Assembly: GCA_020634855.1 (NCBI GenBank)
Contig: JACKAU010000003.1
Coordinates: 970,774 to 1,034,773 of the forward strand
Source: Anaerolineales bacterium
GTDB lineage: Bacteria; Chloroflexota; Anaerolineae; 4572-78; J111
Length of the DNA stretch: 64,000 bases
Reading direction: 5' to 3'
The position numbers were made by a program, and so were the translations under genes. The notes beneath the pieces are model-generated. The model did no database searches, was not told the DNA's origin, and saw nothing but the letters and a program-made list of their open reading frames with translations. Below, in pieces: positions 55,550 to 63,234 of the stretch. Position 1 is the first letter of the stretch. Each line of letters starts with the position of its first letter.

Positions 55550-56395
55550 CTACGCCTCAACAATTTTGTCGTACATATCGGGCCGGCGATCGCGATAGAA
55601 CTGCCAGGTGTCGCGGACCTCTTTGATGAGATCCAAATCCAAATCGCGGACGATCAACTCCTCATCATAGGCGCTGGCGACCTCGCCGACAAACTGGCCA
55701 CGCGGATCGCAGAAGTAGCTTTCGCCGTAGAAATCATCAGGGCCGATCTCTTTTTCAATGCCAACGCGGTTGATCGTACCGACATAGTAACCGTTGGCGA
55801 TGGCGTGGCTGGTCTGTTCGATACGCCACAAATGCTGCGACAGCCCGCGCGACGTGGCCGAGGGGATGAAGACGATCTCGGCGCCGTTGAGGCCCAGCAT
55901 TCGCGCCCCCTCCGGGAAGTGACGGTCGTAGCAAATGTAAACGCCCACTTTGCCCACGGCGGTATCGAACACGGGATAGCCCAAATTGCCCGGTCGAAAA
56001 TAGAATTTCTCCCAAAAGCCTTCCAGGTGGGGCAGGTGCGTTTTGCGATATTTGCCCAGGTACGTGCCGTCGGCGTCAATCACGGCGGCGGTGTTGTAGT
56101 AGATGCCCGTGCCGTCTACTTCATACATCGGCACCACCAAAACCATTTTGGTCTCTTCGGCCAGTTTTTGCATCTTTTCAGTGGTGGGGCCATCGGGAAT
56201 GGGTTCGGTGTAGCTGTAGAATTTGCGATCCTGCACTTGGCAGAAGTAGGGGCCGTAAAATAGTTCCTGAAAGCACATCACCTGCGCTCCCTGTTCAGCC
56301 GCCTGGCGGGCATAGCCAATATGCTTTTCAATCATACTGTCTTTATCGCCGGTCCAGGTGGCCTGGATCAAAGCACCTTTAATGATACGCGTCAT
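55550..56395 (-). CDS. beta-ureidopropionase / N-carbamoyl amidase (nitrilase superfamily)
   Basis: 281 aa. The Glu-Lys-Cys triad is E44 (CFQELFYG), K118 (YRKTHLP) and C155 (VYICYDRHFPE). The close fit to beta-ureidopropionase and N-carbamoylputrescine amidase, plus the adjacent dihydropyrimidinase, suggests hydrolysis of N-carbamoyl-beta-alanine to beta-alanine, CO2 and ammonia. A perfect AGGAGG lies 8 bases before the ATG. It is the first of the two hydrolase genes and follows the binding-protein gene after a terminator. Confidence 0.9.
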   Translation of the reverse strand: MTRIIKGALIQATWTGDKDSMIEKHIGYARQAAEQGAQVMCFQELFYGPYFCQVQDRKFYSYTEPIPDGPTTEKMQKLAEETKMVLVVPMYEVDGTGIYYNTAAVIDADGTYLGKYRKTHLPHLEGFWEKFYFRPGNLGYPVFDTAVGKVGVYICYDRHFPEGARMLGLNGAEIVFIPSATSRGLSQHLWRIEQTSHAIANGYYVGTINRVGIEKEIGPDDFYGESYFCDPRGQFVGEVASAYDEELIVRDLDLDLIKEVRDTWQFYRDRRPDMYDKIVEA

Positions 56396-56509
56396 AGGTT
56401 AAACCTCCTCGGTATTGAAAATTTTTACAGATCGGTAAAGCGTACAACGGAAAACGTAATAATGTTAGATTTCATTACGCTTTACGTTTTACGTTTTGTA
56501 AAGAAACAA

Positions 56510-56547
56510 ATCAGAGGGTGCTCTCGCTACTTGGAACACCCTCTGAT
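56510..56547 (-). terminator. terminator after the fused binding protein
   Basis: ATCAGAGGGTG (56510-56520) and CACCCTCTGAT (56537-56547) are perfect 11-bp arms. On the minus strand the stem is followed by TTGTTTCTTT. It separates the binding-protein gene from the hydrolase genes. Confidence 0.7.
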
Positions 56548-56594
56548 CCCTAAATCCTCAGGGCTTCCTCAAAGAAGCCAAACGAACATTCTTC

Positions 56595-59102
56595 TTACTC
56601 ACCACCTTCACGAAGTTCAACCACGATGGGGGAGAAGCTTTCGCCGGTGACGTCGCCATTCAGATATTTGTGAGCTTCCAACGCCAAATCGGTGCGGAAG
56701 GCGTCGTCGCCGGGGGGTTCGGTTATCACGCCGCCATCGACCGAGACCTCAACCGTCTGGTCCCACAGGGCTTGATCCATAATGCCAATGCCATCCGGGG
56801 AAGGCCAGATCAGCTTGTTGATTTCGTTCAACTGCCACTGCATATGGCTTTCACCTAGCGTCGGACCGGCATCGAGCACGTGTTGGACACAGGCATCGAA
56901 GTTGTCACGGCAGAACTGCCAACCCATGAAGGTAGCGGCCAGGAAGTTAACGGCCAACTCTTCGTTCCCCTCTTCGGCCAGCCAGTCGCCATCAACAAAG
57001 ACGTGGTCTTGGAGCATCGCCGTGCCGACATCGTTGAAGTTAATGACCACCAAATCTTCCGGCTGGTACAGTTCGCCGGTGTCGGGGTTAACGGCTTCCA
57101 AAACCTGAGCGTATTCATTGTAGGTCATCGCTTCGGCCGCATCGAGTTCGCGGTTGAGCAACGCCAGCATATCAAAACTCTGCTGGATGATTTCGACATC
57201 ATCGGGGTTGTTGGGATCGAGGCCCGCCAGCCGCATAGCGGCGAACAGTTCGTGCTCGTTACCAAAGCCCCAGGTGCCGATGCGTTTGCCGGCCATATCG
57301 TCGATGGTGGCGACCGGGTTATCGGCCCAGGACACTTCTAGGGTACCGCTGCGCTGGAAGACTTGGGCGATGTTGACCAGATTAGCGCCTTCTTCGCGGG
57401 AAGCCAGCACTTTCGGCACCCAGGCAATCCCAAATTCAGCCTGGCCGGAAGCGACCACCTGCTGCGGGACGATATCGACCGCCCCTTCGAGGATGGTGAC
57501 GTCCAGGCAGAAGTCATTATAAAATCCTTCGGCTACAGCTGCATAGTAACCGGCAAACTGTGATTGGGCCACCCATTGCAACTGCAAATTGACCGGGGTG
57601 AGTTCCGTACACTCCGGCATCGCCATTGCTTCGCCTGCGGCCATAGCTTCTTCAGTAGCTTCGGCGGTCGCTTCAGCCGTGGCTTCTTCGGTGGCTTCCA
57701 TCATGGCTTCTTCGGTGGCGTCGCCTTCCATGGCTTCTTCACCTTCAGCCGCCATCGCGCCGCCAAAGACGGGGACATACTCGCCGCCCTGGATTTGGCT
57801 GACCACAATCTCGGGGTCGGCGCAGTCGCCGTTCTCTTGGCAGCTAATCGTACCGGTGATACCTTCCAAACCGGAGGTGGCGTACAAGGCATCGCGCAAG
57901 GCTTGCTTGCCGATGACCGTGTTGCCGTCGGCGTCGGTCGTGGCCACCGCTTCAATCGCATCGAAAATCATATTGGTGGCGTCAAAAGCGTGCGCGTGGA
58001 AGGCGCTGACCGGCTCTTCGCCCAGGATTTCAACATAGTCGGCCAGGAACTGGTCGTAGGTGGCCCCACTGAAGGTCAGGTTGGGACCACTGACGTACAT
58101 CCCTTCGGCGGCTTCCCCGGCGGCCGACACAAAGTCAGGTGAAATCATACCGTCAGCCCCGGCCAGAATGGTATCTTCCAAACCGGCCACTTCCTTGGCT
58201 TGGCTGGTGATGAAACCGCCCTCAGCGATGAAGACCGGAAAGTACAGGAATTCCGGTGAGCCGGTGGCGATGGAGGTCAGGACCGGCCGCATATCGGTGT
58301 CGCCGACATTGACCGCTTCTTGAGCGGTGATGGTGCCGCCGAGTTCGGTGAAGGTGTCGGCAAAGACCTGTTGGAGTTGTTCGGCGTAGGGCGAGCCATC
58401 GTGAATGGTGGCGGCGGTGGTCAAGCCGAGTTCATTGAAGACGAATTCGGCCATGACTCGACCCTGGACGTTGTCGTTGTGAGCGGTGCGCAGGAAGCTG
58501 GGGACGTGGTCGGGACCGGTCAGAGCGGGAGCGGTGCAGGAGGGGGAAATCATGGTCAGGCCGGCATCGTTGTAGATGGGGGCGGCGGGGGTACAGGACG
58601 ACGAGCAGCTGTGGCCGACGACGGCCGCGACGGAGTCGTCGGAGGCAATCTTGGTGGCGGCGGTTTGGCCGCCTTCGGCGGAGCAGCCGTCATCTTCGGG
58701 GATGAGTTCGACGGGATGGCCGGCGACGTCACCGCGTTCTTTGATGGCGACTTCGACGCCGGTTTGGGAGTCGATGCCGAGGGTGGCGTTAGGACCGGCG
58801 ATGACGAGGGCGGAGGCGAGGCGGATGGGGTCGCCGGACGCCACAACGATGTTACCGAGGGGGTCTTCCTCGGGGGTTTCACTGCTGGTGGCTTCCTCAA
58901 CGGCATCGCCTACAGCCGTGGCGGCTTCTTCAACCGCTTCTTGGGCTTGGTCAGCCGCGCCTTCAGCCGCTTCTTTAACCTCGGCCGCAGCATCTTCGGC
59001 TTTTTCCTTCGCCTGCTCAACGGCTGGAGCCGCTCCGCCGCAGGCGCCTAAAAGTAGCATAACGCTAAATAATAAAACTAGTAGATAGAACTTGTTACGC
59101 AT
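56595..59102 (-). CDS. fused double substrate-binding lipoprotein (LivK-type + NMT1/THI5-type)
   Basis: 835 aa. A signal peptide with lipobox LLGAC (Cys21) and an Ala/Glu-rich helix (28-70) precede a type I periplasmic binding domain of the branched-chain amino acid family (about 85-455: GPNATLGIDSQTGVEVAIKE, VVGHSCSSSCTPAAPIYNDA). A low-complexity Ala/Thr/Glu/Met linker (about 460-498) joins it to a type II NMT1/THI5-like domain (about 500-835: VNLQLQWVAQSQFAGYYAAV; GFGNEHELFAAMRLAGLDP). The latter group binds pyrimidine precursors, riboflavin or taurine-like compounds. Two unrelated binding folds on one lipid anchor is unusual. GGAGGAG lies about 11 bases before the ATG. Its partner permeases are uncertain. 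Confidence 0.85.
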   Translation of the reverse strand: MRNKFYLLVLLFSVMLLLGACGGAAPAVEQAKEKAEDAAAEVKEAAEGAADQAQEAVEEAATAVGDAVEEATSSETPEEDPLGNIVVASGDPIRLASALVIAGPNATLGIDSQTGVEVAIKERGDVAGHPVELIPEDDGCSAEGGQTAATKIASDDSVAAVVGHSCSSSCTPAAPIYNDAGLTMISPSCTAPALTGPDHVPSFLRTAHNDNVQGRVMAEFVFNELGLTTAATIHDGSPYAEQLQQVFADTFTELGGTITAQEAVNVGDTDMRPVLTSIATGSPEFLYFPVFIAEGGFITSQAKEVAGLEDTILAGADGMISPDFVSAAGEAAEGMYVSGPNLTFSGATYDQFLADYVEILGEEPVSAFHAHAFDATNMIFDAIEAVATTDADGNTVIGKQALRDALYATSGLEGITGTISCQENGDCADPEIVVSQIQGGEYVPVFGGAMAAEGEEAMEGDATEEAMMEATEEATAEATAEATEEAMAAGEAMAMPECTELTPVNLQLQWVAQSQFAGYYAAVAEGFYNDFCLDVTILEGAVDIVPQQVVASGQAEFGIAWVPKVLASREEGANLVNIAQVFQRSGTLEVSWADNPVATIDDMAGKRIGTWGFGNEHELFAAMRLAGLDPNNPDDVEIIQQSFDMLALLNRELDAAEAMTYNEYAQVLEAVNPDTGELYQPEDLVVINFNDVGTAMLQDHVFVDGDWLAEEGNEELAVNFLAATFMGWQFCRDNFDACVQHVLDAGPTLGESHMQWQLNEINKLIWPSPDGIGIMDQALWDQTVEVSVDGGVITEPPGDDAFRTDLALEAHKYLNGDVTGESFSPIVVELREGGE

Positions 59103-59424
59103 TGTGGTTAATTCTCCTCCATAGACAAAGCGTTAATTTAATGATTTTTATATCAAGCATTTTGATAGGTGTTACAATTTGCTCGTAAAGCCATGCGGCA
59201 TAACTTCTTATGGTTGTTTATCACCTCCTTTGCTGATAAAAGTCTGGAGCGTCAAAGTTTACTTTGACCTTACTGTGAATGACAAAGCAAGCTTTGTCGC
59301 TCCAATCAATTTTTATGGTCGGTATCGATTCACGCGAGACTGTCAGATCGTGCAACCAACTAACTCTATGCTAACCCTACTATTAGGTAACGATTATACT
59401 ACGTTTGTGTTACGTCGTAAAACC
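59103..59424. other. 322-bp intergenic region with an inverted repeat
   Basis: It lies between the permease operon end and the binding-protein start, all on the minus strand. It holds the inverted repeat at 59245-59304 and, further left, AT-rich sequence that may carry the binding-protein promoter. A minus-strand AAAGGAGGTGAT has no start codon at proper spacing. Nothing else was recognised. Confidence 0.4.
59245..59304. repeat. TGGAGCGACAAAGC dispersed repeat, inverted copy pair
   Basis: TGGAGCGTCAAAG (59245-59257) pairs with CTTTGTCGCTCCA (59292-59304), 12 of 13 positions. The same word occurs at 53278. It may be a small mobile or regulatory repeat; as RNA it would form a stem of 13 bp. 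Confidence 0.5.
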
Positions 59425-60390
59425 TTAATTTTCGCCGCGTTCGAACGGTTTAGTCAAAGCCGCCGGCTGTAACGCTCGTTTGAAGGGAAATGCCAGGGCC
59501 AGAATCGTCAACAGATAAGGCAGCATCACTGCCACATCAGATGGAATATTAAGGCCAAGCACCTGCACCCAAAGCTGTAAGGCGTTGACCAAACTAAATA
59601 GCAGCGCCCCTAACAGCACGCCGACCGGCGTCCAACTGCCGAAGTAAACCAGCGCCACCGCGATAAAGCCTTGACCGTTGGTCATCCCTTCCTGAAAGAT
59701 GCCCAACAGCGAGATCGACAGCGACGCCCCGGCAATACCGGCCATTGCGCCGCCAAACGTGACGGTCATATAGCGTACCCGAGCCACACTTACCCCCAAC
59801 GAGTCGGCTGCCTGGGGATTTTGGCCGACAGCCCGGATGCTCAAGCCCCAGGTGGTTTTGTTGAGCACCCACCAGGCCAGCGGCACCAGTGCGAACGCGC
59901 CGTAAACCATCAGGCTGTGGCTCAGAAAAATTTCACCCAAAATGGGAATCTCACTCAAACAAACACCGGAGTTAATGCCGATACTGGCCAGACAAAATTT
60001 GAGTTCGGAGAAACCGTCAACCCCTTCAACTGTGCCGAGGAGCGTTTTGAAGAGCAGGCTCGATGTGCCCAGTCCGAACAAATACAGGCCAATACCGCTG
60101 ATGCCCTGTTCGGCATTGAGGGTGACGCTGATGAAGGCCATCACCAGACCCATCAACGCCCCGACCAGGGCCGCGGCCAGCACCCCCAACAACAAGTTGC
60201 CGGTAACGAAGGCGACATAAAAGCCGCTAAAAGCGCCCATTAGCATAATGCCTTCAACGCCCAAATTCAGCACGCCGGAGCGCTGGGCAAAGGTTTCGCC
60301 GATAGCGGCGTACAGATAAGGTGTGGCCAGCCGGATGCCGGAGTGGGCAATGCCGACGATGATGGCTAAAATGCTCAGACCTTCGTTCAT
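59425..60390 (-). CDS. nucleoside-type ABC permease (YufQ/NupQ-like)
   Basis: 321 aa from the ATG at 60390, which overlaps the upstream permease stop as ATGA. Eight or more hydrophobic segments, with ATPYLYAAIGETFAQRSGVLNLGVEGIML at the start and SIRAVGQNPQAADSLGVSVARVRY in the middle, are typical of the BPD_transp_2 permeases that import nucleosides with a BmpA-type binding protein. It would form a heterodimer with the preceding gene product. The usual ATPase is not present in the window. Confidence 0.88.
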   Translation of the reverse strand: MNEGLSILAIIVGIAHSGIRLATPYLYAAIGETFAQRSGVLNLGVEGIMLMGAFSGFYVAFVTGNLLLGVLAAALVGALMGLVMAFISVTLNAEQGISGIGLYLFGLGTSSLLFKTLLGTVEGVDGFSELKFCLASIGINSGVCLSEIPILGEIFLSHSLMVYGAFALVPLAWWVLNKTTWGLSIRAVGQNPQAADSLGVSVARVRYMTVTFGGAMAGIAGASLSISLLGIFQEGMTNGQGFIAVALVYFGSWTPVGVLLGALLFSLVNALQLWVQVLGLNIPSDVAVMLPYLLTILALAFPFKRALQPAALTKPFERGEN

Positions 60391-61583
60391 TCGTTTTCCT
60401 CCGCCGTTGTTTGGACCGCTACCCGGCGTCTGGCGCGGCGTCGAGACCAAATTTCACTGCTGACCACAAACAATACAATCAAGCCCAACAGCGCCGTTAC
60501 AAACACCTGCGGCACCTGCACCGCCCGCTGCATCTTATCGCCGCCCACCAGCAGCCCGCCAAACAGAATCGAGGCCGGAATAGCTCCAATCGGGTGCAGT
60601 TTGCCAAACAGCGCCACCACAATGCCGGAAAAACCGTAACCGGCCGAAACCGCCAGCGGTTCGAACATACGGTGGTGCAGCCCCAAGATTTCCACCGCTC
60701 CGGCCAAGCCAGCAAACGCGCCGCTGAGGCCCATCGACAAAATGATGGTGCGCGGCACCTGAATACCGGCGTAACGGGCCGCCGCCGGGTTCAACCCGAC
60801 CGCCCGGATGCGGTAGCCGATGGTGGTCCGCCATAGGAAAATATAAACGAGAATGGCCATGATGATGGCGATGAAAAAACCCGTGTGTAAGCGCGTCGGC
60901 TCGACCAGCAGGCCATAGAGTTCGCCCCAAAAGCCGGTCAAATTCAAATCCTTGGCCGAATCGGTGAAGCCGAACCAGCCGGCGACATCGGTGAAGCGGG
61001 GTAGATCGGTGGGGCGCGGCAGCCGAGCCGAATGGGGGATGTTGGTGCCGGCCTCGACCTCTTTGGGATCGATCATCGGGCCGCGCAGCAGGAAGTAGCC
61101 GATCTGAATGGCGATTTGGTTCATCATAATGGTGCTAAGGATTTCGTTGACGTTGAGGTAGGCTTTCAAATAGCCGGGGATGCCCGCCCACAGCGCGCCC
61201 ATGAGCGTTCCGGCGATGATACCGAGGGTAATGACCAGGTAGTTGGGCCAGGTATCGCCCAATTCGACGGCCAGATAAGTGGTGATCAACGCGCCGACAA
61301 TCAACTGCCCTTCAGCCCCGATGTTGATGACGTTGGCCCGGAAGGCGATGACAATCCCCAGACCGACCAATAGCAGCGGGACGGCTTTGACCATCGTGTC
61401 GGCCAGGCCGTTTTTGTTAGCAAATGCGCCGCTAAACATAGCGGTGTAAGCTTCCACCGGGTTGACGTCGAGCAGCATCAGCACCACCGCGCCCACCAGC
61501 AGCGCGCCCATAGACGCGATGAGGGGCATCAGGGCATCGATGATCCGATCAAATTGAACACGTGTAAACAGCGAAGGCTTCAT
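60387..61583 (-). CDS. nucleoside-type ABC permease (YufP/NupP-like)
   Basis: 398 aa. AIVVLMLLDVNPVEAY-like N-terminus, then AVPLLLVGLGIVIAFRANVINIGAEGQLIVGAL and LKAYLNVNEILSTIMMNQIA match YufP/NupP. The insertion around residues 165-200 is usual for this partner. GYRIRAVGLNPAAARYAGI is the conserved cytoplasmic coupling segment. It is the first gene of a permease pair and follows the LLM gene after a terminator. Confidence 0.88.
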   Translation of the reverse strand: MKPSLFTRVQFDRIIDALMPLIASMGALLVGAVVLMLLDVNPVEAYTAMFSGAFANKNGLADTMVKAVPLLLVGLGIVIAFRANVINIGAEGQLIVGALITTYLAVELGDTWPNYLVITLGIIAGTLMGALWAGIPGYLKAYLNVNEILSTIMMNQIAIQIGYFLLRGPMIDPKEVEAGTNIPHSARLPRPTDLPRFTDVAGWFGFTDSAKDLNLTGFWGELYGLLVEPTRLHTGFFIAIIMAILVYIFLWRTTIGYRIRAVGLNPAAARYAGIQVPRTIILSMGLSGAFAGLAGAVEILGLHHRMFEPLAVSAGYGFSGIVVALFGKLHPIGAIPASILFGGLLVGGDKMQRAVQVPQVFVTALLGLIVLFVVSSEIWSRRRARRRVAVQTTAEENE

Positions 61584-61650
61584 ACCGGTCTCTTTGCGAA
61601 GGTGAATAGCGTAAGATATAACAGTTTGATTAGATTGACAAAAAATGAAA

Positions 61651-61695
61651 AAGCTCCCAGACTACCGCTTAATGATAAGCGTAATCTGAGAGCTT
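61651..61695 (-). terminator. terminator after the LLM oxidoreductase gene
   Basis: A long imperfect dyad between AAGCTCCCAGACTACCGCTTA and TAAGCGTAATCTGAGAGCTT with an ATGA loop. On the minus strand it is followed by TTTTTCATTTTTT. It separates the oxidoreductase from the permease genes, which therefore probably have their own promoter. Confidence 0.75.
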
Positions 61696-61784
61696 CCCGG
61701 CTCGACAAATTTACTTTGTGAGAAAATTAACACACTTTTCGATAACTGTCAAAACATTATCAATTATCAATTGTCAATTATCAA

Positions 61785-62792
61785 TTATTCACCGTATCCG
61801 TCTGAAAAGACTTCGATCATCAAATACGGATCACCCAACGGATACAGAATGGGGCAGGTACAGCCGTTAGCCACGTACTGGCGCACTTTGGCCTTGACCT
61901 CTTCCGGCGTACCGCTGGCGGTAATATGCTGGACCAACTCATCCGGCACCAGCTTCATCGCTTCCTTAATCTGCTCTTTGGTAGCCGGCCAGCCCAGAAT
62001 CGATTGGATTTGTTGCACGGTTTCCTTGGGGGTGTTGCTGGCTTTGGTAATGTGCGGCTGCTGAGCGATATATTGGGTTAGCAGCCAGCGCGCCCCATCG
62101 AGCGCTTTGGCTTTGTCGTTATCGACCGAACACACTACCAGTTGGGGCCGGTCGATGTCGGCCAGGGTGCGCCCGGCGCGCTCGGCCCCTATTGACAGTT
62201 GGTTTAGGGCGGCTTCATTATATTCCGGCGGCACGCAGTAGTTCAACACCGCGCCGTCGGCGATTTCGCCGGTCATTTCCATCATCTTCGGCCCGGTCGC
62301 GCCGATCATAATCGGCACATTACGCGGCTCACGCCGGCCGTGAACCACATCCAGTTCGATGCCTTTGACCTTGTGGAATTCGCCCTCATAGGTCACATTT
62401 TCCATATTCAACAGCCGCCGCATGACCTCGATGGTTTCGCGCATCGCCGTCAGCGGTTTACGCCGCTCGATGCCGACGTTGGCCGCCAGCGGATCCCACC
62501 ACGCGCCGATGCCGCAGATAATGCGGTCGGGCGCTAAATCATCCAGCGTCAAAAATGTCGCCGCCAATAAACCGATGTTCCGCGTCCAGTTGTTGATCAC
62601 GCCGGAGCCGACCTTAATCCGCTCGGTCACCGCCGCAAACGCCGCCATCGGCACGATGGCATCGCGCACCAGCCGGCTCTCCGCCTGCCAAACCGCCTCG
62701 AAGTTGTTCTTCTCGGCATACTGGGCCAACTTCATCCCCTCGCGCAAGTCGTGGGCGTCCTGTAAATATAAAGCTACTCTGTCTTGGGCCAT
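61785..62792 (-). CDS. LLM class flavin/F420-dependent oxidoreductase
   Basis: 335 aa, TIM-barrel luciferase-like. ERIKVGSGVINNWTRNIGLLAATFLTLDDLAPDR and GIGAWWDP with VPIMIGATGPKMMEMTGEIADGAVLN are the signature of F420-dependent N5,N10-methylene-H4MPT reductase-like proteins. The substrate is unknown. Its presence beside pyrimidine-catabolic genes suggests oxidation or reduction of a heterocycle, but this is inference from context. GAGGAG lies 6 bases before the ATG. Confidence 0.88.
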   Translation of the reverse strand: MAQDRVALYLQDAHDLREGMKLAQYAEKNNFEAVWQAESRLVRDAIVPMAAFAAVTERIKVGSGVINNWTRNIGLLAATFLTLDDLAPDRIICGIGAWWDPLAANVGIERRKPLTAMRETIEVMRRLLNMENVTYEGEFHKVKGIELDVVHGRREPRNVPIMIGATGPKMMEMTGEIADGAVLNYCVPPEYNEAALNQLSIGAERAGRTLADIDRPQLVVCSVDNDKAKALDGARWLLTQYIAQQPHITKASNTPKETVQQIQSILGWPATKEQIKEAMKLVPDELVQHITASGTPEEVKAKVRQYVANGCTCPILYPLGDPYLMIEVFSDGYGE

Positions 62793-62828
62793 TGCTAACT
62801 CCTCTCATTGATGTTGTGTGGCGCTGCG

Positions 62829-62837
62829 ATTATAGCA
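62829..62837 (-). promoter_or_regulatory. extended -10 promoter of the LLM gene
   Basis: On the minus strand TGCTATAAT: a perfect TATAAT (62829-62834) with an upstream TG. No good -35 is visible, as is usual for extended -10 promoters. The 5' leader would be about 30 nt. Confidence 0.5.
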
Positions 62838-63234
62838 CTGATTGGGTTGGTTGGGTAGTTTGGTAGGAGGCTGGCAGCAATTCACTTTCGGGGCGAATGT
62901 GACGTCTTGAATCGCTGAGGCCGCTGAAGGCCCTGAAACCGCTGATGTTTCAACCGAGCAACCCATTAACCAATGGCTCAATCGGGGACCTCTATCACCA
63001 GACGATGTTTCAGCGACCTCATTTTTTCTCAGCGCATTCAGCGATTCAAACTTGCCCCCAAACTGAAATGCTCCCACCCGTCAGGCGACGGGTGACAGCG
63101 GCGGGGCGATTGGGGACAATACTTTCGCGCTCAATGGTATGCACCGGAGTCGGGGGACGTTGAATAAAGGACAAACCCGGCAGGAAGTGGAGACTATGTT
63201 GTTGGTATCGGACCTCGACGCGACCCACGACTGA
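62838..63234. other. intergenic region with 12-bp inverted repeats
   Basis: TTGAATCGCTGA (62907-62918) and TCAGCGATTCAA (63038-63049) are exact inverted copies bounding about 120 bp with smaller GCTGA words and a CCATTAACCAATGG dyad. It may be a decayed MITE-like element. No convincing gene is present in the interval. Confidence 0.4.

Noticed and set aside
57564..59088. Long plus-strand open frames opposite the fused binding protein
   Set aside because: Shadow frames caused by GC-rich third positions of the minus-strand gene; Gly/Phe/Ala- and Ser-rich composition without domains.
59230..59241. TATCACCTCCTTT resembling the 3' end of 16S rRNA
   Set aside because: The match is about 12 bases with no upstream rRNA sequence; on the minus strand it reads as an SD-like AAAGGAGGTGAT without a start codon.
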